A DNA stretch of 17,981 nt from Caryophanales bacterium UBA4951 (GTDB lineage Bacteria > Bacillota_I > Bacilli_A > RFN20 > CAG-826). The first letter of the stretch is position 1; each line of letters opens with the position of its first letter. A program made the translations under genes and the position numbers. Positions 6,680 to 13,491 of this stretch are shown here, piece after piece. Under the pieces are notes generated by a model, which had not been told where the DNA came from, ran no database searches, and saw only the letters and a program-made list of their open reading frames with translations. The stretch spans positions 1 through 17,981 of the forward strand of contig DHAP01000033.1 of assembly GCA_002397465.1 (NCBI GenBank), in the 5' to 3' direction.

Positions 6680-7483
6680 ATGAACAAAGGGAAAGTTAGT
6701 TATATGTGGGAAAAAGAATTGAAGTCGATGATCAAGGCCGCCTATGATGCGGAGGTCAAAATCAAAGAGGTTTACTCCAAACCGTTCGAAGTGGAGATCA
6801 AAAGCGACAATTCGCCAGTCACTGCCGCCGATAAAGGCGCCGACAGCATGATAAGGAAAGAACTTCATGAGTCCTTCCCGAGCTATGCCTTTTTGACCGA
6901 AGAGAGCAAAGACGACAAATCAAGGTTGTTGAACGATTACGTCTTCATCGTCGATCCAGTCGACGGGACCAAGGAATTCGTCTCTAGGAACGGAGAGTTC
7001 TGCACCAATATCGCTTTGTCATACAAACATGAAATCGTGGTGGGGGTCATCAATATCCCAATGCAGAACGTCCTCTATTACGCCGTGAAAGGCGAAGGGG
7101 CCTATAAGCTTGAAAGAGGCGGAACGCCAGTCAGGATTCATGTCGATGACAAGACTGACGCGTTCACGGTCCTTAGGAGCAAGAGTTTCTTCACCGAAGG
7201 CGAGAAAATCCTCATAGAAAAACATAAAGATAAGATCGCGCGTGTGATAAGCAAAGGCGCGGCCCTCAAGTTCTGCGAAATCGCCGAAGGAAAGGCCGAA
7301 CTCAGCTACCGCGAATCTCCCGGCACCAAGGAATGGGACATCGCCGCTGGGCAAATCATCATCATGGAAGCCGGAGGCTACATCTTGAAACATGATGGCA
7401 GCGTCTACACCTTCAACCGCGATGACGTCTACAACCACGACCCTTACGTTTTGGTCAATCGGAAAGAGAACATTCTCCTTTAG
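6680..7483 (+). CDS. cysQ: 3'(2'),5'-bisphosphate nucleotidase, CysQ type
   Basis: A member of the inositol monophosphatase superfamily, most like CysQ, which converts 3'-phosphoadenosine 5'-phosphate to AMP and so relieves inhibition of sulfur and RNA metabolism. Visible metal-binding motifs are SPVTAAD, the EES of LTEESK, DPVDGTKEF (D92, D95) and WDIAAG (219-224). DPVDGTKEF is typical of CysQ rather than of plain inositol phosphatases. An in-frame ATG exists at 6626, but it has no ribosome site and overlaps an operator-like repeat. I chose 6680 because GGAG lies six bases upstream; 6704 (259 residues) matches the family N-terminus best, with a more distant AAAGGG. The gene is divergent from the isomerase-like gene. 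No strong terminator follows. Confidence 0.85.
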   Translation: MNKGKVSYMWEKELKSMIKAAYDAEVKIKEVYSKPFEVEIKSDNSPVTAADKGADSMIRKELHESFPSYAFLTEESKDDKSRLLNDYVFIVDPVDGTKEFVSRNGEFCTNIALSYKHEIVVGVINIPMQNVLYYAVKGEGAYKLERGGTPVRIHVDDKTDAFTVLRSKSFFTEGEKILIEKHKDKIARVISKGAALKFCEIAEGKAELSYRESPGTKEWDIAAGQIIIMEAGGYILKHDGSVYTFNRDDVYNHDPYVLVNRKENILL

Positions 7484-7490
7484 ATTTTTT

Positions 7491-7501
7491 CATATCGGTA
7501 A
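7491..7501. promoter_or_regulatory. Second copy of the TTACCGATATG motif, inverted
   Basis: CATATCGGTAA at 7491-7501 is the exact reverse complement of 6618-6628. It lies 8 bases after the cysQ stop and about 75 bases before the next ATG. If the -10 of that gene is TAGAAT at 7546-7551, the motif is centred near -60, where activators often bind. Confidence 0.35.
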
Positions 7502-7576
7502 AGAAAAAGTTTCTGCTTTTTATTTAAGTATTTTGCCTAGTGGGCTAGAATATCCATCGGAAAGGATTTAAACAAA

Positions 7577-7801
7577 ATGAAGTGGTTCAATAAACAGCCG
7601 AGACTTCTTCAGATCTTGCTTTTGCTCATTCCGGGCGTCAACTGGGTCGTCGAAGTTATCGTCCGTGTTTCCGCGGTCCTTCAAAAGACAACTGTCACCA
7701 ACATCCTTGGTTTGATATTCGGTGTCTTCGTACCGGTCATCGGTGGATGGATCGACGTTATCTGGTGCTTGCTCTTCAAACACCTTCTCTTGGCCAAGTA
7801 A
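7577..7801 (+). CDS. Small two-helix membrane protein, unrecognised family (paralogue of the 8009-8248 product)
   Basis: A 74-residue hydrophobic protein of unknown function. A basic N-terminus (MKWFNKQPR) precedes two predicted membrane helices at about residues 9-33 and 42-70, joined by a short polar turn with QKTTVTN, and it ends KHLLLAK. There are no cysteine clusters or catalytic motifs. AAAGGA at 7561-7566 is 10 bases before the ATG, and a clear terminator follows, so it is a real, separately transcribed gene. A possible -10 is TAGAAT (7546-7551) with a poor -35. The next forward gene encodes a protein with the same layout and several shared positions (P-R/K near the start of helix 1, an R-I/V pair, K-T before helix 2, W-I/M-D near its end), suggesting a tandem duplication followed by divergence. 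I do not recognise a named family. Confidence 0.75.
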   Translation: MKWFNKQPRLLQILLLLIPGVNWVVEVIVRVSAVLQKTTVTNILGLIFGVFVPVIGGWIDVIWCLLFKHLLLAK

Positions 7802-7818
7802 TTTATCTGGCTATATGG

Positions 7819-7849
7819 AAAATCGCTTCCTCAAGGAGGCGATTTTTTA
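7819..7849 (+). terminator. Rho-independent terminator after the first small membrane protein
   Basis: AAAATCGCTTCC (7819-7830) pairs with GGAGGCGATTTT (7835-7846) around TCAA, with one G-U pair, and the T run continues. The A-rich left arm means it may also work in reverse. Confidence 0.88.
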
Positions 7850-8008
7850 TGTTTCCGGCACCCATGATATTGTTGCTACTATTTTTTGCAATTGCCGAAT
7901 AATGCCCAATAACTGGTATTTTTTAAGAATTGTTTCCAAAAAGGAATAATGGAGGCTTTATATCCGTTTTTAGGATAGTAAAATACAAGCGGGAAAGGGA
8001 ATGTGAAA

Positions 8009-8248
8009 ATGGAATTCAATAAAGCCTTGGATGGTCTGCCAAAGATCGCCAAAGTCCTGATTGCGATTTTCTTGCCGATCGTCACGATAATCTATCGTAT
8101 TATCGCCGACGTCACCGCTAACAAAACCGTCAACATCGTCCTTGATATCCTTTGCTTCTTCGGCTTAGCTATCATCACTTGGATCATGGACATCATTGAT
8201 ACCGTCACCGACAACAGGTTCTTCCTGTGGAGTGACTGGCTCAAATAG
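8009..8248 (+). CDS. Small two-helix membrane protein, unrecognised family (paralogue of the 7577-7801 product)
   Basis: A protein of 79 residues with predicted helices at about 12-34 and 41-63, separated by a turn containing ANKTVN, and a polar tail DNRFFLWSDWLK. An in-frame GTG at 8003 would add two residues, but it is only two bases from the GGGAAAGGGA ribosome site; the ATG at 8009 has the proper eight-base spacing. TAAAAT at 7979-7984 is a weak -10 candidate. It has its own 12-bp terminator. It shares the layout and spaced residues of the upstream small protein. No function can be assigned; possibilities include a membrane-stress or lipid-associated protein, but nothing in the sequence decides this. 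Confidence 0.75.
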   Translation: MEFNKALDGLPKIAKVLIAIFLPIVTIIYRIIADVTANKTVNIVLDILCFFGLAIITWIMDIIDTVTDNRFFLWSDWLK

Positions 8249-8264
8249 TCCAGAACTGACAAAC

Positions 8265-8294
8265 AAGAAAAAAGGGTTGCGGCCCTTTTTTCTT
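8265..8294. terminator. Bidirectional terminator between convergent genes
   Basis: AAGAAAAAAGGG (8265-8276) is the exact complement of CCCTTTTTTCTT (8283-8294), giving a 12-bp stem around TTGCGG. T-rich arms on both strands let it serve both the forward small membrane protein gene and the reverse exonuclease gene, whose stop codon begins right at its edge. Confidence 0.88.
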
Positions 8295-9056
8295 TTACTC
8301 GATGTCAAGTTCGACGGGGCAGTGGTCGCTGCCCATGATCTCGTTATGGATGGAGACGGCCTGGACTTTTGAGTAAAGCCTCTCGCTGATGACGAAGTAG
8401 TCGATTCTCCAGCCGGCGTTGTGTTCTCTGGCTTTGAAGCGGTAGCTCCACCAACTGTACTCGACTTTGTCTGGATACATCTTTCTATAGGCGTCGACGA
8501 AGCCTTTGGAGAGAAGACGGGTGAAATCCTCCCTTTCTTCGGGTGTGAAACCGGCGTTGGCGACGTTGGCCTTGGGGTTCTTGATGTCGATTTCTTTATG
8601 GGCGACGTTGAGATCGCCCGTCAGAATTACCGGTTTCTTTTTGTCCAATTCAGAGAGATAGTCCTCAAGATCGAGGTTGAACTGCCTTCGGAAGGATAGG
8701 CGTTTCAGTCCTTCTCCGGAATTAGGGACGTAGCTTCCGATTAAATAGAAGGAGGGGAACTCGAGGGTTATCACTCTTCCCTCATCGTCGTACTTGCCGT
8801 CTTTGAGCCCATAGGAAACGCTGAGAGGCTCCACTTTGGTGAGGATGGCGACTCCTGAATAGCCTTTTTTCTCTTTGGAGACGGTCCAATAGACCTTATA
8901 TCCTTCTGGGGTGAAAGGAAAATCGAGATGGAGGTCTTCGCTAAATTTGGTCTCTTCGATGACGAAGACGTCGGGTGAGAGGCTGTCGAAGTCCTTTTTC
9001 AGGTCTTTGGAGAGGATGGCGCGGATGCCATTCACGTTGAAGCTGATGATTTTCAT
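8295..9056 (-). CDS. exoA: Exodeoxyribonuclease III / AP endonuclease
   Basis: A 253-residue member of the exonuclease III family (ExoA/Xth), which cleaves DNA 5' to abasic sites and removes 3' blocks in base excision repair. Family motifs in order are FNVNGIRA (N7), EETK with Glu35 as metal ligand, the YSGVAI segment, GDLNVAH with D148 and N150, the WRIDYF segment, and SDHCPV with D244 and H245 of the catalytic pair. The length is normal. The start is fixed by the conserved MKIISFNVNG opening. It lies downstream of the Nfu gene on the same strand, 34 bases after it, but a hairpin sits between, so it may be expressed partly by read-through. A TATAGT element is just upstream, too close to the ATG for a normal leader. 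Confidence 0.95.
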   Translation of the reverse strand: MKIISFNVNGIRAILSKDLKKDFDSLSPDVFVIEETKFSEDLHLDFPFTPEGYKVYWTVSKEKKGYSGVAILTKVEPLSVSYGLKDGKYDDEGRVITLEFPSFYLIGSYVPNSGEGLKRLSFRRQFNLDLEDYLSELDKKKPVILTGDLNVAHKEIDIKNPKANVANAGFTPEEREDFTRLLSKGFVDAYRKMYPDKVEYSWWSYRFKAREHNAGWRIDYFVISERLYSKVQAVSIHNEIMGSDHCPVELDIE

Positions 9057-9071
9057 ATACCTTACTATAAA

Positions 9072-9091
9072 GAAAAAACCGCGACGCGGTT
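9072..9091 (-). terminator. Short hairpin, possible terminator or attenuator between nfu and exoA
   Basis: On the reverse strand AACCG and CGGTT (9091-9077) form a short GC-rich stem around CGTCG, followed by TTTTTT (9078-9073). It begins at the last base of the nfu stop codon. The 5-bp stem is short, so partial read-through into exoA is likely. Confidence 0.6.
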
Positions 9092-9399
9092 CAATCTTTG
9101 CTCTCTTTGTTTTTAAGAGCCTCCTCTTTTCTGGCCAGATACTGATTCATGACGTCCTGGGGATAGACGCCTGAGGCATCGCATTTGATGACGCCCGGGA
9201 CTTCTTCCATCAGGATGATCTCGACTCCGGCGGAGATGTCTTGGTCAACGTAGGCGCAGCCTTCGCAGGCTCCGACCATCTTCACGTAGACGATTCCGTC
9301 TTTGAAGCCGATGTATTCGACGTCCCCGCCCTCTCTTTGAAGGAAGGGTCTTACTTTGTCGAGGACGGTCTCTATTTGCTTTTCTGTGTTTTCTATCAT
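9091..9399 (-). CDS. NifU C-terminal domain (Nfu-type) Fe-S cluster protein
   Basis: A 102-residue stand-alone Nfu domain. The family signature is clear: VRPFLQREGGDVEY (17-29), then ACEGCAYVD with the CxxC pair C45 and C48 that holds a 4Fe-4S cluster between two subunits, then EVPGV near residue 68. Nfu proteins carry assembled clusters to target enzymes. The tail after residue 85 is charged (ARKEEALKNKESKD). No good ribosome site precedes the ATG; TAGAAT (plus-strand ATTCTA 9415-9420) with TTGCGT 17 bases upstream on that strand is a plausible promoter. No suf or isc genes are nearby in the window. Confidence 0.92.
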   Translation of the reverse strand: MIENTEKQIETVLDKVRPFLQREGGDVEYIGFKDGIVYVKMVGACEGCAYVDQDISAGVEIILMEEVPGVIKCDASGVYPQDVMNQYLARKEEALKNKESKD

Positions 9400-9607
9400 A
9401 TTGATACGCGGATAATTCTAGGTTCAAAAGAGGAGATACGCAAACGAAACGATGGGATTTTTTCCTCTGGTCGGTTTCTTGGATATTTTGGGTGTTTGAA
9501 AGAAGATGGTTTTCTTGATTAATTTCCTAAACCAACCTTAAAAAGGCCTAAATTTTCGTTGACGAGGCAAAAAATAGGTAAAAAGTGAGAAAATAGCGAT
9601 ATTTCAA

Positions 9608-9635
9608 GTGACAATTAATATCCCGTTCCTATAAT
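9608..9635 (+). promoter_or_regulatory. Promoter of the winged-helix protein and M3 peptidase unit
   Basis: GTGACA (9608-9613), a 16-bp spacer and a perfect TATAAT (9630-9635) make this the best-formed promoter in the window. The predicted transcript start is about 9641-9643, only 8-10 nt before the ATG at 9651, so that message would be nearly leaderless. The rest of the gap (9400-9607) is AT-rich and I see no other feature in it beyond a possible nfu promoter on the other strand. Confidence 0.65.
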
Positions 9636-9650
9636 GGGTGACAGTTTCCC

Positions 9651-10037
9651 ATGGAGAGAAAAGAGGAGAACAAACTGAAGCCTTCATACAGGCACTTGCT
9701 CGCGTCGATTCTTCTTTTGAAAGAAGATGGATACGAAGCGACTATGGAGGGTTTGGCCAAAGTTCTGCTCGGGATCGAAGATGAAGAAACTGTTCAGTTG
9801 ACGCGAAACTTGGCGTTTGCTAGCCGGCCTTCTTTGAACAAGAAGAAAATCAAAGCGAGGATTCATTCCTTGATAAGGCATGGCTACGTCAAACTTGTCT
9901 ACTCAGATGAGGACGATGATTATTACCTCCGGCTGAGTGAGAAAGCCCTGCAGGAAAATCTCGATTATCCAAGCGAGGCCAAGAATAGGGAAAAGACAAA
10001 AACCAAGCGCAGCATCAGAGCCATAGCAAAGGAGTAA
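9651..10037 (+). CDS. Small winged-helix-like protein, possibly RQC-like DNA-binding
   Basis: A 128-residue protein I do not firmly recognise. It begins with a basic segment, then residues about 12-95 read like an RQC-type winged helix: GLAKVLLG, a helix KKKIKARIHSLIRHGYV, then a beta wing VKLVYSDEDDDYYLRLSEKAL. The tail after residue 100 is very basic (KNREKTKTKRSIRAIAKE). RQC domains occur in RecQ helicases and in small stand-alone Bacillota proteins annotated RQC-minor; membership here is inference from spacing and must be tested. The start is uncertain: no ribosome site precedes ATG 9651, while GAGGAG inside the gene (9663-9668) lies before a CTG codon. The peptidase gene begins 6 bases after its stop. 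Confidence 0.6.
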   Translation: MERKEENKLKPSYRHLLASILLLKEDGYEATMEGLAKVLLGIEDEETVQLTRNLAFASRPSLNKKKIKARIHSLIRHGYVKLVYSDEDDDYYLRLSEKALQENLDYPSEAKNREKTKTKRSIRAIAKE

Positions 10038-10043
10038 TCAATC

Positions 10044-11753
10044 ATGGCAAAAGAATTAGCAAAATTTGAGGATTGGCCGTATAAGGTCCCTCACATCAAA
10101 TCCATCGTCAAGAAAATCAATGCCTTAAGCGACGAGTTCAAGGCCAGCAAGAGCGGGGAAGAGGCCTACAAAGCCTACAAGAAAATGTCCCGTTACGAAG
10201 ACAAGATCGGCGATGACATCACACATATCCAGGTTTTGTATAGTTTGGACACCACCAATAAGAAATACGAGAAGGCCGAAGAAATGCTCAATGAGGGGTT
10301 GCCTCTTGTGAGCGCGGCCACCCTCAACTTCGCCAAGGCTTTTGTCTCCTCGCCATACCGCGACTACCTTGAGAAGAAGCTCGGATCGTTCATCTTCACG
10401 ATGTATGAGTATCAGCTCAAAGGCTTCGATGAAAAAATCATCCCAGAGGCTACCGAAGAGAACAGCCTCGTCATGAAATATGACTCTGCGCTCGCCTCTT
10501 GCCGAATCCCCTTCAGAGGAAACGTCTATAACCTCCCTCAGATGGGCAAGTTCCTGAACGACTCAGACAGGGAAGTCCGCAAAGAAGCCCGCGATGCCTA
10601 CGATACCTACATGAATTCCCGTCATGACGAATTCGAGGAGATCTACGACAAGCTCGTCAAAGTCAGGACCAAGATGGCCCAGAAACTCGGCTATAAGTCC
10701 TATACCGACCTTGCCTATATCAAAATGAACCGTTTTGACTACACCCCGGAGATGGTCGCTTCCTACCGCGAGCAGATCCATGATGTCGTGACCCCACTAG
10801 CCGAAAAGCTCATGAAAGAGCAGTTCAAATACGCCGGCATCAAGAACCCGAAGCTTTATGATCTTGGCTTCAAGTTCAAGAGCGGCAACCCCATCCCGCT
10901 AGGCACCACCGACGAGAAAGTCGAACACGCCAAAGAGATGTACAAGAAACTTTCGCCAGACACCGATTACTTCTTCAATTTCATGGCCGACCATCATTTG
11001 CTCTTCCTCGATGCCAAACCTGGCAAGCAGAGCGGTGGCTACATGACTTACTTCCCAGTCCACAAATGCCCGATCATCTTCTCGAACTTCAACGGAACCG
11101 CCGGTGACGTCGATGTCTTGACCCACGAATTCGGACATAGCTTCCAGGCTTATCTGGCCAGGAACATCAAGGTCCCGGAGTATCGTTCGCCAACCATGGA
11201 GAGCTGCGAGATCGACTCGATGTCCATGGAGTTCTTCGCTGAGCCGTACATGGATCTCTTCTTCGATGTCCCTGACAAATACAAATACGCCCACTTGGCC
11301 GATTCCATCGAGTTTTTGCCTTATGGCGTGACCGTCGATGAGTTTCAGCATTGGGTCTATGCCAATCCAAACGCCACCCCCGAGGAAAGGGATGCCGAAT
11401 GGAACGCCCTTGAGCAGAAATACACCCCGTACAAGGTCAAAGCGAGAGAGGCCCTTCCTTGGAAGAGCTACCCACGCTGGCTCACCCAGGCCCACATCTT
11501 CGATTCGCCTTTCTACTATATCGACTACACCTTGGCGCAGGTCTTGGCTTTCGAGTTCTTCAACCTCGATAGGAAAAACCACGAGAAGGCTTGGAAGAAA
11601 TACGTCAAGCTTTGCAAGATGGGCGGCAAATACCCATTCGTCAGCCTCATCACCAAAGATGGCCTGAAGTCCCCATTCGAACCGGGCGTCCTCAAGAAGA
11701 CCATCAATCCTCTCGTGAAAGTCTTGAAGGGCTATCACGCGGAAAACTTCTAA
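10044..11753 (+). CDS. pepF: M3 family oligoendopeptidase (PepF type)
   Basis: A 569-residue cytoplasmic zinc metallopeptidase of family M3, in the usual size range for PepF-like enzymes. The zinc motif HEFGH is at residues 361-365 (LTHEFGHSFQAYL), and a third ligand Glu is expected in the following MESCEIDSMSMEFFAEP helix. It would cut short peptides taken up by the cell or released by the proteasome-like proteases. AAAGGAG (10028-10034) overlaps the stop region of the upstream gene and sits nine bases before the ATG, so the two genes are co-transcribed. It is closed by a large hairpin at 11771. Another metallopeptidase, of family M32, is encoded in reverse nearby. Confidence 0.93.
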   Translation: MAKELAKFEDWPYKVPHIKSIVKKINALSDEFKASKSGEEAYKAYKKMSRYEDKIGDDITHIQVLYSLDTTNKKYEKAEEMLNEGLPLVSAATLNFAKAFVSSPYRDYLEKKLGSFIFTMYEYQLKGFDEKIIPEATEENSLVMKYDSALASCRIPFRGNVYNLPQMGKFLNDSDREVRKEARDAYDTYMNSRHDEFEEIYDKLVKVRTKMAQKLGYKSYTDLAYIKMNRFDYTPEMVASYREQIHDVVTPLAEKLMKEQFKYAGIKNPKLYDLGFKFKSGNPIPLGTTDEKVEHAKEMYKKLSPDTDYFFNFMADHHLLFLDAKPGKQSGGYMTYFPVHKCPIIFSNFNGTAGDVDVLTHEFGHSFQAYLARNIKVPEYRSPTMESCEIDSMSMEFFAEPYMDLFFDVPDKYKYAHLADSIEFLPYGVTVDEFQHWVYANPNATPEERDAEWNALEQKYTPYKVKAREALPWKSYPRWLTQAHIFDSPFYYIDYTLAQVLAFEFFNLDRKNHEKAWKKYVKLCKMGGKYPFVSLITKDGLKSPFEPGVLKKTINPLVKVLKGYHAENF

Positions 11754-11770
11754 ACTAAGGATAACGAAAT

Positions 11771-11834
11771 AAAAAACACGCCCCGAGGGTTTGGCATCAA
11801 GCGGTGCCATCTCCCGAAAGGGCGTGTTCTTTTT
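11771..11834. terminator. Large bidirectional terminator with an inner arm
   Basis: AACACGCCC (11775-11783) pairs exactly with GGGCGTGTT (11820-11828). Inside, GGG (11787-11789) with CCC (11813-11815) and TGGCA (11792-11796) with TGCCA (11805-11809) form an inner arm. A and T runs flank the stem on both sides, so it can stop both the forward pepF message and the reverse class I aldolase message. Confidence 0.85.
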
Positions 11835-11836
11835 AA

Positions 11837-12724
11837 TTACTTGACGGAGGCTTCGTAGATGTCGTTGATGGACTTCGCGATCTTCGCGTCGAACTCTTTT
11901 TCATTCATCTGAGCGGTGAGGCCTTCGCTTAAGGCTCTTGAGAAACTCGCGATGACTCCTGGGTTACGGGCCAAGATCTCATCGGCGTCTTTCTGCGAGT
12001 AGCCACCCGAGAGGGCGACGACGCGGACGACGCATGGGAGATGCTCCAACTCGCCATAGAAGCCATCGACGCTCGGAAGCGAGAGTTTGAACATGACCTT
12101 CTCGTCTTTGCCTAGCTTCAAGGCATGTTCCTTGAGTTCTTCTTTCAACATGGCCTCGGCTTCCTTCTTGTCGGAGATATGGATGTCGACCTCTGGCTCG
12201 ATGATCGGGACGAGATGATTCTTGATCATGATCTTGGCCCACTCAAACTGCTGGTCGACGACTTTCCTGATTCCTTCTTTGTTAGCCGCGAGGATGACTG
12301 ATCTCTCTTTGGTGCCAAAGATATGATAGGTGTTGGCTTCCTTGCAGAGCTCATCAAGTCCCGGGAAGGGCTTCATGAGACGGACGCCGTCTTTTTCGAC
12401 GTCAAGTCCGAGATCGACTTTGAGGAATGGCACGACGTGCTTCTTCTCCCAAAGGTAATCAGCGGTGGGCATCCCACCGATCTTTCTTTCCATCGTTTGA
12501 CGGAAAAGGATGGCTCCTAGTATTTTCCCTGAGGCGAAGGCGGGTGAATTGATGATCCTCGTTCTCATCTCATGGACGAGATCGAACATCTCCTCCTCGT
12601 TTTTCCAGGCGGATTCATCGATGCCATAAAGCTTAAGGGCTTTTGGCGTGCTTCCTCCTGACTGGTCGAGGGCGGCGATAAACCCCTTACCAGAATGCAT
12701 CTGCTCTAATTGGGTAGCGTTCAT
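11837..12724 (-). CDS. fda: Class I fructose-1,6-bisphosphate aldolase (Schiff-base type)
   Basis: A 295-residue aldolase of the bacterial class I group known from Staphylococcus (about 296 residues), which works through a lysine Schiff base and needs no metal. Characteristic segments are GFIAALDQSGGSTPKAL (14-30), ILGAILFRQTMERKI, the IIEPEVDIH strand, and VMFKLSLPSVDGFY with the presumed Schiff-base Lys213, then VALSGGYS. The reaction is the same as that of the zinc enzyme at 4154-5011. AAGAAGG eight bases before the ATG sets the start. It is monocistronic in reverse, closed by the hairpin shared with pepF. In staphylococci and lactobacilli such enzymes may act on tagatose or fructose bisphosphate; substrate preference cannot be read here. 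Confidence 0.93.
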   Translation of the reverse strand: MNATQLEQMHSGKGFIAALDQSGGSTPKALKLYGIDESAWKNEEEMFDLVHEMRTRIINSPAFASGKILGAILFRQTMERKIGGMPTADYLWEKKHVVPFLKVDLGLDVEKDGVRLMKPFPGLDELCKEANTYHIFGTKERSVILAANKEGIRKVVDQQFEWAKIMIKNHLVPIIEPEVDIHISDKKEAEAMLKEELKEHALKLGKDEKVMFKLSLPSVDGFYGELEHLPCVVRVVALSGGYSQKDADEILARNPGVIASFSRALSEGLTAQMNEKEFDAKIAKSINDIYEASVK

Positions 12725-12835
12725 TGGCTATGCCTTCTTTCGCATATATTTTAACGCGCCTAAAAAGAAGTTATAGAGAATATGCGTCAAGCGAGGTTGA
12801 CAAAGGCTCTATAATCATAAAAAAGAGGTATCGAC

Positions 12836-13459
12836 ATGAAAGTATTGCTGGTGAATGGATCACCCCATAAAGACGGATGCGTCAACCGGGCTTTGGAAGA
12901 AGTGAGAAACACCTTGGTTGGTGAAGGAGTCGAGGCAGAGATTTTCTGGATCGGGAACGCCAGAATCGGCGGTTGCTCCGCTTGCGGGTATTGCCATGGG
13001 CATGACGATGGCTGCGTCTATAAGGACATCGTGAACGAATTCGCCAAGAAATGCGAGGGGGCCGACGCCTTCGTGTTTGGCTCACCGACTTATTACGCGG
13101 GGATGGCCGGCAACATGAAGGGTTTCATGGACCGTCTCTTCTATTCAAATGGCAAGTACCTCAAAGGAAAGCTTGGGGCGGCCGTCATCTCCTCAAGAAG
13201 AGGGGGCTCGACTTCGGTCTTCGACGAGATGAACAAATACTTCACCATCTCCGAGATGCCCATCGTCTCATCGTGTTATTGGAATGAGGTCCATGGCCAC
13301 AATAAAGAAGAGGTCGAAAAAGACGAGGAAGGTCTCCTCACCATGAGGGTCCTTGGACGCAACATGGCTTATCTTCTTAAGTGCATTGAGGCAGGCACGA
13401 AAGCCGGCGTCAAGAAGCCCGCAAAAGAAAAGCGCGTCTACACGAACTTCGTGAGATAA
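12836..13459 (+). CDS. NADPH-dependent FMN reductase / iron-sulfur flavoprotein-like
   Basis: A 207-residue flavodoxin-fold protein. The FMN phosphate loop is NGSPHKDG (7-14), and a second flavin segment FGSPTYYAGMAGNMKGFMDR spans 81-100. Between them GGCSACGYCHGHDDGC places cysteines at C47, C50, C53 and C60, i.e. C-x2-C-x2-C-x6-C. This spacing fits the compact 4Fe-4S motif of archaeal and bacterial iron-sulfur flavoproteins (Isf), so a bound cluster is likely; many flavodoxin-family reductases carry only two of these cysteines. The likely role is electron transfer or reduction of quinones or oxygen species. GAGG at 12825-12828 precedes the ATG by seven bases. It is divergent from the class I aldolase gene and has its own terminator. 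Confidence 0.88.
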   Translation: MKVLLVNGSPHKDGCVNRALEEVRNTLVGEGVEAEIFWIGNARIGGCSACGYCHGHDDGCVYKDIVNEFAKKCEGADAFVFGSPTYYAGMAGNMKGFMDRLFYSNGKYLKGKLGAAVISSRRGGSTSVFDEMNKYFTISEMPIVSSCYWNEVHGHNKEEVEKDEEGLLTMRVLGRNMAYLLKCIEAGTKAGVKKPAKEKRVYTNFVR

Positions 13460-13462
13460 AAC

Positions 13463-13489
13463 AAAAGTGACCTTCGCAGGTCACTTTTT
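13463..13489. terminator. Bidirectional terminator between the flavoprotein and M32 genes
   Basis: AAAAGTGACCT (13463-13473) is the exact complement of AGGTCACTTTT (13478-13488), an 11-bp stem around TCGC. T runs on both strands serve both convergent genes; it lies 3 bases beyond each stop codon. Confidence 0.92.
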
Positions 13490-13491
13490 AC

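Noticed and set aside
7503..7524. Possible cysQ terminator (AAAAAG and CTTTTT around TTTCTG)
   Set aside because: The stem has only one G-C pair and would be too weak; no better hairpin was found after cysQ.
10899..11810. Long reverse open frame of 303 codons opposite pepF
   Set aside because: It lies wholly antisense to a confident M3 peptidase gene, has no family signature or ribosome site, and crosses the terminator; it is a by-product of codon bias.
12797..12815. Consensus TTGACA and TATAAT before the flavoprotein gene
   Set aside because: The two hexamers are only 7 bases apart, so they cannot act together; TATAAT may still serve as a -10 with an unrecognised -35.
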